DNA from: an uncultured Phycisphaerales bacterium | Lineage (GTDB): Bacteria; Planctomycetota; Phycisphaerae; WQYP01 | Assembly: GCA_903868035.1 (NCBI GenBank) | Contig: CAIPTQ010000208.1 | Location: forward strand, 1 to 35,498 | Length of the DNA: 35,498 nucleotides | Direction: 5' to 3' | Part shown: positions 8,115 through 15,303 of the stretch, one piece after another | Layout of the letters: the number at the start of each line of letters is the position of its first letter | Position numbering within the stretch: position 1 is the stretch's first letter | Made by a program: the position numbers and the translations under genes | Notes under the pieces: model-generated | What the model was told of the DNA's origin: nothing | Seen by the model: only the letters and a program-made list of their open reading frames with translations | Databases searched by the model: none

Positions 8115-9194
8115 TCACCGCGAACTCGAGACTTCACCTGTGGCGGTATCGAGCACGCACTGTGTCGGCGGGGGCGGCGGTGCGCTCAGGGACAAGTGCG
8201 TCTGTTTCCAGGGGTAATAGGCCGCGCGGACAAAGCGGTTGGCGATGGCGGCGATGATCACGCAATGGGACTTGCCCCCGGCCCGGAGGCGGGCGCGGAA
8301 GGCTTTCCAACGCGCTTGCGTGCGGGCCAGACGTTGGCCCAGTTCGATGAGGGTGGCGCGGAGCAGGGTGTTGCCGGAGTTGACCAGACCCGTGTCGGCC
8401 ACGCGTTGGCCGCTGGAGGCGTTGCCCGGCGAGAGGCCGCAGTAATGCGCCAGTTGCTTGCCATTCTTGAAGCGTGTCACATCGACGATGAAGGCCCGCA
8501 TCACCCAACTGGTGACCGGGCCCACGCAGGCCAGCGTGCGCAGGTACGTGATGACCGTATCGCCCTGGGTGAAGAGCTCCATCTGCTGCTCCACCCGGCG
8601 GATGCGGGCCATCACGTCCGGCAGTTGATCGAGGATTTCCACGGCGATCAGATGTCCCACCGCCGGCAAGGTTTCCGGCGCCGCGACGGCCTTGAGCCAG
8701 GCCCGGGTCCAGCGGGAATGCGGGAGCGTCACCCGATGATCGCGCAACAAGCTCGTCAGACGCAGCTTCAGGTTCCGCCGCTGGCTCACCAGGCTGTCAC
8801 GCAGGCTCACCAGCCGCCGCATATCCCGGATGTACACCGGCGGCAGCCACACGCGCGGCAGATAGCCCACCCGCGTCAAATCCGCCAGCATCCGCGCGTC
8901 GGAGTAATCGGTCTTGTCCGGCTGACGCTTCATTCGCGACACATACGTCGTATGCGCCAGGTCCACAGACCAGCCGGCCTGATCCACCAATTCTTGCGCC
9001 AAATCCGACGCCCCCGTGCAGGCCTCGAGGGCCACCCGCACGGGCGTGCCGACCGTCAACACCGCGGCCACCACCGCCGGCCAGCGATTCTCGCAGGCGC
9101 GATTCAACAACACGGTTCCGCCGCCGTTCAGCACGCAGACCTGAATTGTGGATTGATGGTAGTCCAGACCGACAAATACCGGTACCGTAGACAT
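8115..9194 (-). CDS. IS110-family transposase (DEDD recombinase)
   Basis: A 359-residue transposase with both IS110 domains. The N-terminal RuvC-like DEDD domain shows FVGLDYH (Asp11), ALEACTG (Glu57) and DKTDYSDA (Asp96, Asp99). The C-terminal Transposase_20 domain has CVGPVTSWVMRAFI and YCGLSPGNASSGQ, which holds the candidate catalytic Ser. Length and residues look intact, so the enzyme may be active. In this family a structured bridge RNA from the element's non-coding end selects target and donor DNA. The start ATG at 9194 follows an ACGGAG ribosome site that is buried in a predicted hairpin. REP-like palindromes lie about 110 bp upstream, matching the known preference of many family members for REP sites. 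Confidence 0.92.
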   Translation of the reverse strand: MSTVPVFVGLDYHQSTIQVCVLNGGGTVLLNRACENRWPAVVAAVLTVGTPVRVALEACTGASDLAQELVDQAGWSVDLAHTTYVSRMKRQPDKTDYSDARMLADLTRVGYLPRVWLPPVYIRDMRRLVSLRDSLVSQRRNLKLRLTSLLRDHRVTLPHSRWTRAWLKAVAAPETLPAVGHLIAVEILDQLPDVMARIRRVEQQMELFTQGDTVITYLRTLACVGPVTSWVMRAFIVDVTRFKNGKQLAHYCGLSPGNASSGQRVADTGLVNSGNTLLRATLIELGQRLARTQARWKAFRARLRAGGKSHCVIIAAIANRFVRAAYYPWKQTHLSLSAPPPPPTQCVLDTATGEVSSSR

Positions 9195-9300
9195 TGCTCG
9201 TTGCTCCGTACGAAGAAACCTTTGGGCAGGCGGAACATCCGCCGCGCTCGTTGCAAGGTGTCTAACGGAGCAACGGGCTTCTTCTTCATCCCCATCTACA
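9195..9300 (-). mobile_element. IS110 left flank: candidate bridge-RNA or translation-control region
   Basis: Reading the transposase strand, CGTTGCTCCGT (9275-9265) pairs perfectly over 11 bp with ACGGAGCAACG (9209-9199). Enclosed is a second perfect hairpin, GGCGGA-TGT-TCCGCC (9243-9229). The 3' arm of the outer stem contains the transposase's ACGGAG ribosome site, so folding would hide it. The structured non-coding sequence beside an IS110 transposase is where a bridge RNA is expected, but about 100 nt is short compared with the roughly 180 nt known for IS621. The outer IS boundary is probably near 9290-9302, just before the palindrome array. Confidence 0.45.
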
Positions 9301-9301
9301 G

Positions 9302-9390
9302 ATGTTGCAGGCCTTCGGCCTGTATTTGCAGGCTTTCGGCCTGTATTTGGATGGTCTTCGGCCTGTATTTACAGGCTTTCGGCCTGTATG
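9302..9390. repeat. Tandem array of four REP-like palindromes, period 21-22 bp
   Basis: Units at 9308, 9329, about 9351 and 9372 share the core CAGGCYTTCGGCCTG followed by TATTT. Three units are near-perfect palindromes (for example CAGGCC-TTC-GGCCTG at 9308-9322); the third is degenerate. The array abuts the IS110 element on one side, and the stop codon of the epimerase gene (9369-9371) falls just before the fourth palindrome, at the joint of units 3 and 4. Confidence 0.75.
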
Positions 9391-10400
9391 GCGTGGTCTT
9401 CCGCCGCATAGTCGAAGTCCCGCGGATCCCATTCCGTGGGCAGGTGCGCCCGCTGCCAGGCGACCGTCCGCCGCAAACCTTCGTCCATTCCCACCACCTC
9501 GGCATAACCCAATTCGCGGCGGATTTTGGCGTCGCTGGTCACCAGGTGATGCCGGAAATCCAGGGGCTGGACCAGGTGTGCCGGACAGTGTTCCCGGGGC
9601 ACCACCCGAATTTGACCGTGGTATCCCGCCGCGTGCGCCAGCCCGCGCAGCCGCGCCACCATCGTCGGAGCGCCGGCAATGCCGGCAGCCGGGTCCTGCG
9701 GCTCGCTGACGTTGTAAATCCGCGCGGTCACTCCATCGGCATGGGGCGTCGTCACGGCCAGCGTCAGCGCGTGGGCCATATTTTCCACGTAGCCATGCGT
9801 CCAGCGGTAGCCGGCCATCCCCGGCTCCAGGAGCAGCGCCGGTCGGCCGTCCTCCATGCGTTTGATCCATTCAAAGAACCGGCAGCGCGGGTCGCCGGGT
9901 CCGTACATCGCCGGCAGGCGCACGAGCGTCACGGGCAGGCGGTTCTGGTATTCCAAGAAGGCCTGCTCCATATAAATTTTCTCGTAATCACCCCCGAAGA
10001 TTTGCCGGGAAGTGCGCAGGGGGCCGTCCTCGGCCAGCGGGTGGGGCAGCGGTTCATGTTGCTCCTTGCCATGCCGCGCGCCGCAGGGGGCGTAGACATC
10101 CTGGCACGAGGCCACGACGATCCGGGGCACATACCCGGCGAAGGCCTCGATGGCCTGCTGGGCTTCATAGCGCGTCATGGCGAGCATGTGGAGGACCACG
10201 TCGAACTTGAGTTGCCGCAGGGCCGGGCGGTAGAACTTGAGCGACGTGAGATAAGCGTTGAGTTTTTTGACGTTGGGGGGCAGGGGCTCGAGGAGATGTT
10301 GTCCGCGGTGGTAGACGCGCACCTCGTGGCCCTGGGCCGCGAGGGCATTGACGATGTGGGGTCCGGTGAAGACGGTGCCGCCGAGGATGAGGACTTTCAT
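9369..10400 (-). CDS. NAD-dependent epimerase/dehydratase (extended SDR)
   Basis: A 343-residue SDR-family protein. The start is ATG at 10400 (MKVLILGGTVFTGPHIV), with AAGGAT eight bases upstream. The Rossmann motif is GGTVFTG, a variant of GxxGxxG whose glycine spacing resembles isoflavone-reductase-like and RNA-binding SDR relatives. Central blocks include VVASCQDVYAP, YEKIYMEQ (the Tyr-xxx-Lys position reads YEKIY, so a fully canonical YxxxK is not clear) and LVRLPAMYGPGDPR. The substrate is probably a nucleotide sugar but is unproven. The last eight codons (HAIQAESL) come from the palindrome array, so the native C-terminus may have been replaced. An attenuator-like terminator lies about 95 bp upstream of its start. 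Confidence 0.8.
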   Translation of the reverse strand: MKVLILGGTVFTGPHIVNALAAQGHEVRVYHRGQHLLEPLPPNVKKLNAYLTSLKFYRPALRQLKFDVVLHMLAMTRYEAQQAIEAFAGYVPRIVVASCQDVYAPCGARHGKEQHEPLPHPLAEDGPLRTSRQIFGGDYEKIYMEQAFLEYQNRLPVTLVRLPAMYGPGDPRCRFFEWIKRMEDGRPALLLEPGMAGYRWTHGYVENMAHALTLAVTTPHADGVTARIYNVSEPQDPAAGIAGAPTMVARLRGLAHAAGYHGQIRVVPREHCPAHLVQPLDFRHHLVTSDAKIRRELGYAEVVGMDEGLRRTVAWQRAHLPTEWDPRDFDYAAEDHAIQAESL

Positions 10401-10489
10401 AGGGGGATCCTTGAGGCGAGGGGATGGTGACATTATAGAGGCAAGAGAGTATCACGCGCTTACGCCCAAAAAATCAAAAATCGAAAAGC

Positions 10490-10536
10490 AAAAATAAAAA
10501 AGCCGTGTGGACGAGTTTTAATTGTCCACGCGGCTT
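10490..10536 (-). terminator. Strong intrinsic terminator on the minus strand
   Basis: On the minus strand a 13-bp stem with one G-T wobble (arms 10536-10524 and 10512-10500, 11-nt loop) is followed by TTTTTTATTTTT. This is a textbook rho-independent terminator reading leftward. The only annotated gene in that direction downstream is the epimerase at 10400, and no minus-strand gene lies immediately upstream, so it ends either a small RNA or a leader transcript. Confidence 0.8.
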
Positions 10537-10571
10537 GGCGGAGGAGGAAACGAGTTCCGTTATATTCTTGC
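10494..10571 (-). ncRNA. Candidate sigma-54-driven small RNA or attenuated leader
   Basis: The transcript predicted from the sigma-54 core at 10580-10597 starts near 10571 and ends at the T run near 10494, about 78 nt. The first half is largely unpaired and contains a pyrimidine tract whose centre is CCTCCTCC (complement of 10540-10547), which could pair with ribosome-binding sites. The second half is the terminator hairpin. No small open frame with a ribosome site is evident. If the terminator is read through, the same transcript would become the leader of the epimerase gene starting at 10400. Size and boundaries are inferred; the promoter and terminator are seen directly. Confidence 0.5.
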
Positions 10572-10579
10572 CTGGGTTA

Positions 10580-10597
10580 ATGCAACCGCCGTGCCAA
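10580..10597 (-). promoter_or_regulatory. Sigma-54 (RpoN) promoter, -24/-12 element
   Basis: On the minus strand the sequence TTGGCACGGCGGTTGCAT matches the consensus TGGCACG-N4-TTGCW at every core position, with the required 10 bases between GG (-24) and GC (-12). Transcription would start about 11-12 bases on, near 10571. RpoN promoters need an enhancer-binding activator; a partial dyad (GCATT...AATGC, 10685-10713) lies about 115-140 bp upstream, but I cannot name a binding protein. Confidence 0.7.
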
Positions 10598-10723
10598 GCC
10601 CAATATATGCCTCAATTTGGCCCAAACCCATCTTTTATGGATGTTTGCTGGCACAATCCCCCTTTCCCCGCGACAATACGCTGCGCATTTGATCACCACA
10701 CGGCTTGGCAATGCTTGGTTTTT

Positions 10724-13700
10724 ATGCGCTGGCGCCCCCACATCCTCTGTACCTTCCTCCTGGTCGCGGCGGTTTTTGCCCTCGCCGCCTGCCCGCCCGG
10801 ACCCGTGCCGCCTAACACCTCGCTCCCCAACGCCCCGCCCGCCCCCGTTCGCTGGAATCTTCTTACCGCCCGCCGCCAAACTTCCTACTTAAAACTCGAT
10901 CAAACGGTCGTAATCTCGGGCACTAAAATCACCCTCTCCCCCCCCAAAAATACGCCCGCGCTCAAAAACTGGAATGGCGCCATTTCCCTCTCCGCCGCCC
11001 GCCTCCTCCCCGGCCGGGCGGAAGGCCCGATGGTCGAGCAATTGACCGGCCTGCCGCGCGCCGCGGCCGATGCGGGTTCCTACCTCGTGCCGCTGGCCCC
11101 AAAAACCGCCGGCGCCACCCATACCTTTGACGTCCCCGAGCCGCTCCCCCTCTATTTCAAAGTGTCGGTGCCCGCAACCACCCCGGCCGGCGTATACCGC
11201 TTCCCCGTGTACCTCGCCGCGCCCGGCCAGCCCGTCGAGGAGACCACACTCGCCGTGGAAGTCGCCGACCTCACCCTGCCGACCGATCCGCGGGTGCTGG
11301 CCGTCGCGACCACCACCGTCGAGAGCCTCGCGCGGCTCTATCCCGCCGCCTTCGGCAACATTCCCGCCCAATACCTCGACCGGGCGGACATCGATCACCG
11401 CGCCGCCGTCGAGCAGCTCGACGCCCTGGTCAGGGCCGCCCGGGCGCAGGGCGTGGCGCTCTTCGTCGAGGACCTCATCCCCACGCTCCGCGTCGATGAG
11501 ACCGGCCGCGTCGCCCTCGACTGGGACGCCTACGACCGCGTCCTCCAGCCCTACATGGACGGCACCGCCTTTGACGACCGGGTGCCCCTGGGCGTGTGGC
11601 TGGCCCCGGTGCCGCCCGGGCGGATACGGGACGCCACCACGCAGTTATGGCAGTATATCGATTTGTGCGCAAAACATTTCGCCGCCAAAGGCTGGGTCGG
11701 CGTGCCGGCATTCCTGCATCCGGCCATGTGCGGGGGTAACGGGGGGGGGAACGGCGGTGGGGGGGGGGAGCTTGATAAATTGCAAAGTCAGGCCAGCGCC
11801 ATGCTGCGCCTCCACATGCCCCGCGAGATGCTTGCCGTGGCCGGTCCGGGCGCGGACGTGCCCCACGGGCAGTTGTGGGCCGTCAACGACGCCGACGCGC
11901 GCCTGCCGCCGGCCGGGGCGCTGGGCAACGAGTATTCCGTGCGGGCCTGGCCCTGGATGTGCGTGGCGCGGGGCAATTTGTCCGGCCCGGCCGGCGTGGG
12001 CGGCAGCCCCACCGGCGTGAAAGGCCTGGTATGGCGGAACGCCCTCAGTGCCGCCGACGCCCCTGTCGGCAGTGTAAGTGGTGCCGCCGCCCCCGTCGGC
12101 AATTCGACGCGGCCGCTCTTTGTGCTGCAAAATAAATCCATCCTGCCCACGCTGCGTCTGACCTGGCTCAACGCTGGCCTGAATGATGCCGCCCTTCTGG
12201 GCCTCGTCGAACAACGCGGCGACACCACCCACGCCGGCATGCTGGCCGAAATCCTCGCAGGCATGGTCGGCCGCACCGGCCTGGAAAACTCATACCTCCA
12301 ACCTCCTCCCTCCACCCTCCAACCCCCCACCCCCGATGCCCTCCCGCTCGCCCCCACCGGCTATCTCTATGCCGGCTGGCCCGCCGATCCCGCCGTCTGG
12401 GACCGCGTGACGCCCCATCTCGTCCAGCTCATCCTCGCCTCAAACCCCGGCACCCGCGCCGCCCTTAAGCCCGACGATCCGGCATACCTCGCCGCCCGGC
12501 TCTGGCTCGCCGGCACGCGCCGCCCGGTCGCCCGCCTCGCCGGTTACGCCTGGTCCCTGCGCACCGGCGCTCTCGGCGGCACCATCCTCGATTCCCGCCT
12601 CCATCTCCTGCTGGAAAACCCCGTGGCCGCCGACGCGGAAATCGAACTGCGCTTCGCCGGCCTGCCGGGTGATTTCCAGATGGCGCCCCCGTCTCCCACC
12701 TCCCTCGCACCCGTACCGCCGCCCCGTCCCCTCCCCGGCACCGCCCGCCCCGCGCCCGCCACCGTCGCCGCGCCCCGCCGCACCGCCACGCTCGCGCCGG
12801 CCTCGCTGGCCGACGTACTCGTGCCCCTGGCCGGGCATCTCGCGGCCCTCCTGGAGGCCCCGGGCGTCGCCGAGCTCGAGCTCACCGAGCGCTTCAACGG
12901 CGCCACGCTCCGCCTGCCCGTGCGGCTGCCGGTCTACCGCATGCACCACCTGGAACCCGGCCAGCTCCTGCGCATGGACGGCATGGGTGACGACTGGCTG
13001 CTCGACACCCAGACCCGGGTCTTCGGCACCATGCAACTGGCCACGCGCTACCTCTCCCGCGTGGACCTCCTCGCCGCCGCGGCCCGGCCCGACGACCAGC
13101 CCGCCTCCGTGTCCTGGACCTACGATGCCGATTATCTATATATGTTGGCCCGCTGCCCCCAGGCTTCAATCTCCGATGACCGCACCACGGAATGGCCCGT
13201 GGCCGCGGCCGGCGGCGCTGCCGGCGCCGGAACGCGGTGGTGGGGCAGTGATGGCCTGCAGCTCGAGCTGGGGGCCTTGGATAATGGGCTCTGGAAAAGC
13301 ACCGGAAAACCGGGGGAGGAGAATCCCTATGCCCGCGTGCTGAAAATCGCCTTCAAGCCCGCCGGGGTTCTCCTGGTGCGCACCGGCCAGGTCGTGCGTG
13401 ATCCCCGCGGCATGCCGGCGATCACCTGGCGCGACGGCCCGCCCCCCACGCCGCCCGGCGTGGCCGTGCCCATGGGCGTCACCGGCATCAAGTACGGCAT
13501 CACCACGCAGCAAAAAGATGGCCGAGTCAGCGGCTACACCGTCGAAGCGGCCATCCCCCGGGTGTGGGTCGAGGTCTTCCCGCCGGCCGGCGCGGGACCA
13601 TGGATGTCCCCCCCCGCCTGGCGCGTGAACCTGCTCCGGCACCGGGCGGCGGAACTCGTGAGCAGCAGTTGGTCGGGACCAGTCGTCGATGATGATGATG

Positions 13701-13732
13701 TGGCCATGATGGGGGCGATGATCGGAGAATAA
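10724..13732 (+). CDS. Large exported lipoprotein, glycosidase-like with CBM9-like C-terminus
   Basis: A 1002-residue protein starting at ATG 10724, chosen because it gives a lipoprotein signal (MRWRPHIL, hydrophobic core, ALAAC with Cys23). Residues about 110-175 form an Ig-like beta domain (VSVPATTPAGVYRFPVYL) of the kind found before GH123/DUF4091-type barrels. Residues about 180-520 look like a TIM barrel (FVEDLIPTL, LDWDAYDRVLQPYMDG). The C-terminal part (about 780-1000; SWTYDADYLYMLARC, WWGSDGLQLELG, GYTVEAAIPRVW) resembles CBM9/DOMON-like sugar-binding domains. The likely role is binding or cleavage of polysaccharide at the cell surface. Catalytic residues were not identified. Repeat-derived insertions at 11731-11770, 12047-12105 and 12298-12340 interrupt the chain in frame. 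Confidence 0.65.
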   Translation: MRWRPHILCTFLLVAAVFALAACPPGPVPPNTSLPNAPPAPVRWNLLTARRQTSYLKLDQTVVISGTKITLSPPKNTPALKNWNGAISLSAARLLPGRAEGPMVEQLTGLPRAAADAGSYLVPLAPKTAGATHTFDVPEPLPLYFKVSVPATTPAGVYRFPVYLAAPGQPVEETTLAVEVADLTLPTDPRVLAVATTTVESLARLYPAAFGNIPAQYLDRADIDHRAAVEQLDALVRAARAQGVALFVEDLIPTLRVDETGRVALDWDAYDRVLQPYMDGTAFDDRVPLGVWLAPVPPGRIRDATTQLWQYIDLCAKHFAAKGWVGVPAFLHPAMCGGNGGGNGGGGGELDKLQSQASAMLRLHMPREMLAVAGPGADVPHGQLWAVNDADARLPPAGALGNEYSVRAWPWMCVARGNLSGPAGVGGSPTGVKGLVWRNALSAADAPVGSVSGAAAPVGNSTRPLFVLQNKSILPTLRLTWLNAGLNDAALLGLVEQRGDTTHAGMLAEILAGMVGRTGLENSYLQPPPSTLQPPTPDALPLAPTGYLYAGWPADPAVWDRVTPHLVQLILASNPGTRAALKPDDPAYLAARLWLAGTRRPVARLAGYAWSLRTGALGGTILDSRLHLLLENPVAADAEIELRFAGLPGDFQMAPPSPTSLAPVPPPRPLPGTARPAPATVAAPRRTATLAPASLADVLVPLAGHLAALLEAPGVAELELTERFNGATLRLPVRLPVYRMHHLEPGQLLRMDGMGDDWLLDTQTRVFGTMQLATRYLSRVDLLAAAARPDDQPASVSWTYDADYLYMLARCPQASISDDRTTEWPVAAAGGAAGAGTRWWGSDGLQLELGALDNGLWKSTGKPGEENPYARVLKIAFKPAGVLLVRTGQVVRDPRGMPAITWRDGPPPTPPGVAVPMGVTGIKYGITTQQKDGRVSGYTVEAAIPRVWVEVFPPAGAGPWMSPPAWRVNLLRHRAAELVSSSWSGPVVDDDDVAMMGAMIGE
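12053..12100. repeat. REP-like repeats inside a coding sequence
   Basis: A GCCGAC/GTCGGC hairpin at 12053-12070 is followed at 12076-12100 by a 25-base unit starting AAGTGGTGCCG and ending CGTCGGC. The unit differs by one base from the intergenic copy at 15010-15034. Both are in frame and encode Ala/Gly/Val/Pro-rich loops in the large lipoprotein. Confidence 0.65.
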
Positions 13733-14013
13733 AGTGGTGCCGAATCTGAAATCAGAGATTTGAAATCCGTCCTCCGCCCCCGGGAACGCCAATCTCCCGC
13801 TTGGTCACCCCACATTTCCTCCCCACTCCCCTTGCCCCTTCCCACCGCTCACAACACAATACCCCCATCCTCCAGGAGCAGCATGAACCTCGATGGTAAA
13901 ATCCGCGTGCAACCCAATGCCGAGAATCGTTGATGAAAGGGTCGTGCGACGCGCCACGAGGTGATTCGCACATGATTTCCCCGGCCAAATACTCTATCCC
14001 CAGTCCCGACAGG

Positions 14014-14097
14014 AATCCCGACAGCGTGTCGGGATTCGACCATCAATCTCCTGCTGATTCTGGAATCCCGACAAATATCCCGACAAAGTGTCGGGAT
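14014..14097. repeat. Two tandem TCCCGACA palindromes
   Basis: AATCCCGACA-GCG-TGTCGGGATT at 14014-14036 and ATCCCGACA-AAG-TGTCGGGAT at 14077-14097 are perfect hairpins with different 3-base loops. A half unit (AATATCCCGACA) touches the second copy. Different loops with conserved stems indicate selection or spread of the stem sequence. Confidence 0.7.
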
Positions 14098-14130
14098 TCA
14101 CGATCGCCCGATAATGACGACACGGGGCCA

Positions 14131-14154
14131 AGTGGTGCCGACGCCCTCGTCGGC
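14131..14154 (+). repeat. REP-like unit, GTGGTGCCGACG family
   Basis: AGTGGT leads into a perfect 7-bp stem, GCCGACG (14137-14143) and CGTCGGC (14148-14154), with a CCCT loop. It is paired with an inverted, more diverged copy at 14237-14260, like the paired REP units of other bacteria. Confidence 0.65.
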
Positions 14155-14236
14155 GGGTCGCGGGCGAAAGGACGGGGCGAGTTTGTTGAGGCGGCGAAGG
14201 CGGGAGTACGATCGAATAATCCTATTGCCTGCGACG

Positions 14237-14260
14237 GCCGACAACGGCGTCGCACCACTT
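14237..14260 (-). repeat. Inverted REP-like unit, GTGGTGC family
   Basis: On the minus strand AAGTGGTGCGACGCCGTTGT continues to CGGC; this is a diverged copy of the unit at 14131 in the opposite orientation, with an imperfect stem. Confidence 0.5.
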
Positions 14261-14334
14261 GGTTGCGACATTTCACCCGCTCCAGTTTAATAATGCTGCA
14301 TTTCCCTATGATCTCACATTGGTAAGGGTGACTA

Positions 14335-15003
14335 ATGCATGTGCAACCGACAGGCGTGTATCTGCTGGTGCTCGGTATGGGTTTGGCGGCGTGTTCCCGC
14401 GGCACTCCCATGGCAATCCCAGCCCACCCGTCCCGGACGGCTCCCCCGGAAACGCCGCATGGGGCGATGATCGTGATGGAACGCGCCAAGAATGACGGCG
14501 ATGATGCGGCATTCTTTGACCGGATCCTCGTGACGGATCCGACTCTGGAACGCTCGGCCCGCGCCACCTTTGCCGTGGACCTTGGCGCGTCCAAATTGCG
14601 CCACGCGTTGTTTGAGATATTTGGAGAGGACAACAGCTCGGCATTTGCCAACTTCGCGACGTTAATGGAGCAGAGCGGCCTGGATGAGAAATACATCAAC
14701 GACACGAAAGTGACCATCGATGGCGACCACGCCACGGCGGAAGAGACCCCTCGGCGGTATTTTGTCAAGATGGACGGCCAATGGAAGCTCGATTTCGCCA
14801 ATTCCTACCCGCGCCTGGCGGACGATGTGGCGGCCCAATATCTGGCGGAGGGGGAATTTGATGCGCGCCTGGCGGCCGCTGTGCGGGCGGGAAAATTCAA
14901 GACCCGCGAGGATGTTCGTGCCGAAGCAAGCACGTTTACCGGTCGGCGAAGGTCCGATCCGTCCGCCACCCAAGAAGCGACAACCCAAATGACCAAACCC
15001 TAA
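14335..15003 (+). CDS. Small exported lipoprotein of unknown function
   Basis: A 222-residue protein. The first 20 residues are a lipoprotein signal (hydrophobic YLLVLGMGLAA, then Cys20). A Pro-rich linker follows (about 21-42), then a mostly helical domain (about 45-205) with SARATFAVDLGASKLRHALF and a beta-strand pair ending RRYFVKMDGQWKLDFANSYP, reminiscent of NTF2-like or SnoaL-like small lipoprotein domains. The tail is Arg/Thr-rich. AAGGGTGA just upstream of ATG 14335 serves as a ribosome site. It stands alone between repeat-rich regions, and a REP-like unit begins seven bases after the stop. I do not recognise a specific family. Confidence 0.7.
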   Translation: MHVQPTGVYLLVLGMGLAACSRGTPMAIPAHPSRTAPPETPHGAMIVMERAKNDGDDAAFFDRILVTDPTLERSARATFAVDLGASKLRHALFEIFGEDNSSAFANFATLMEQSGLDEKYINDTKVTIDGDHATAEETPRRYFVKMDGQWKLDFANSYPRLADDVAAQYLAEGEFDARLAAAVRAGKFKTREDVRAEASTFTGRRRSDPSATQEATTQMTKP

Positions 15004-15009
15004 AACCAC

Positions 15010-15034
15010 AAGTGGTGCCGACGCCCCCGTCGGC
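15010..15034 (+). repeat. REP-like unit, GTGGTGCCGACG family
   Basis: AAGTGGT then a perfect GCCGACG/CGTCGGC stem (15017-15023 and 15028-15034) around CCCC. It starts seven bases after the lipoprotein stop codon, the same placement as the partial copy at 13733. Confidence 0.7.
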
Positions 15035-15162
15035 CGTCGCCGGAGCAAACCACCACTCGAACCTTATGTATCCCTCATGGCTGACGAACGCGTTGTGCGA
15101 CCAAGTACCACCAGCGTCCGTTCCGCCACACGCCACACCCAATTACCAATTACCAATTACTA

Positions 15163-15238
15163 CCACCCTCCACCCTCCCACCCTCCACCCTCCCACCCTC
15201 CACCCTCCCACCCTCCCACCCTCCCACCCTCCCACCCT
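15163..15238. repeat. C-rich tandem repeat, G-quadruplex-prone on the minus strand
   Basis: About eleven alternating CCCACCCT and CCACCCT units cover 76 bp. The minus strand therefore carries many GGGTGGGA runs, well above the four G3 tracts needed for a quadruplex. A shorter related tract (CCTCCACCCTCCAACC) occurs at 12308-12323 within the large lipoprotein gene. Confidence 0.75.
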
Positions 15239-15303
15239 GACCATTCCGCCAGCGTGTATCCTTCTTCAATCAAAAATAGAAAATCAAAAATCGAAAATCA
15301 CAA

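Larger units (their letters stand above)
13733..14334. other. 600-bp intergenic region rich in palindromic repeats
   Basis: No convincing gene. It begins with a partial copy of the GTGGTGCCG repeat directly after the lipoprotein stop, then a small AAATC-AGA-GATTT hairpin (13750-13762). It also holds two tandem TCCCGACA hairpins (14014-14036, 14077-14097) and an inverted pair of GTGGTGCC-type repeats (14131-14154 plus, 14237-14260 minus). The promoter of the next gene should lie in 14270-14320, but no clear -35/-10 pair was found. Confidence 0.6.
15004..15303. other. Intergenic region with REP unit and low-complexity repeats
   Basis: No gene is evident. A REP-like hairpin (15010-15034) lies next to the lipoprotein stop. 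After about 110 bp of unremarkable sequence come three AATTACC repeats (15140-15162), the C-rich tandem repeat at 15163-15238, and an A-rich stretch (AAAATCAAAAATCGAAAATC, about 15281-15300) similar to one at about 10468-10500. Confidence 0.6.

Noticed and set aside
9302..9390. Possible CRISPR array
   Set aside because: The repeats are directly tandem with no unique spacers of constant length, are palindromic throughout, and no cas gene is present.
7845..10430. An 861-codon plus-strand frame across the IS110 and epimerase region
   Set aside because: It runs antisense to a transposase and an SDR enzyme with full catalytic motifs; its His/Arg/Pro-rich translation is a shadow of them.
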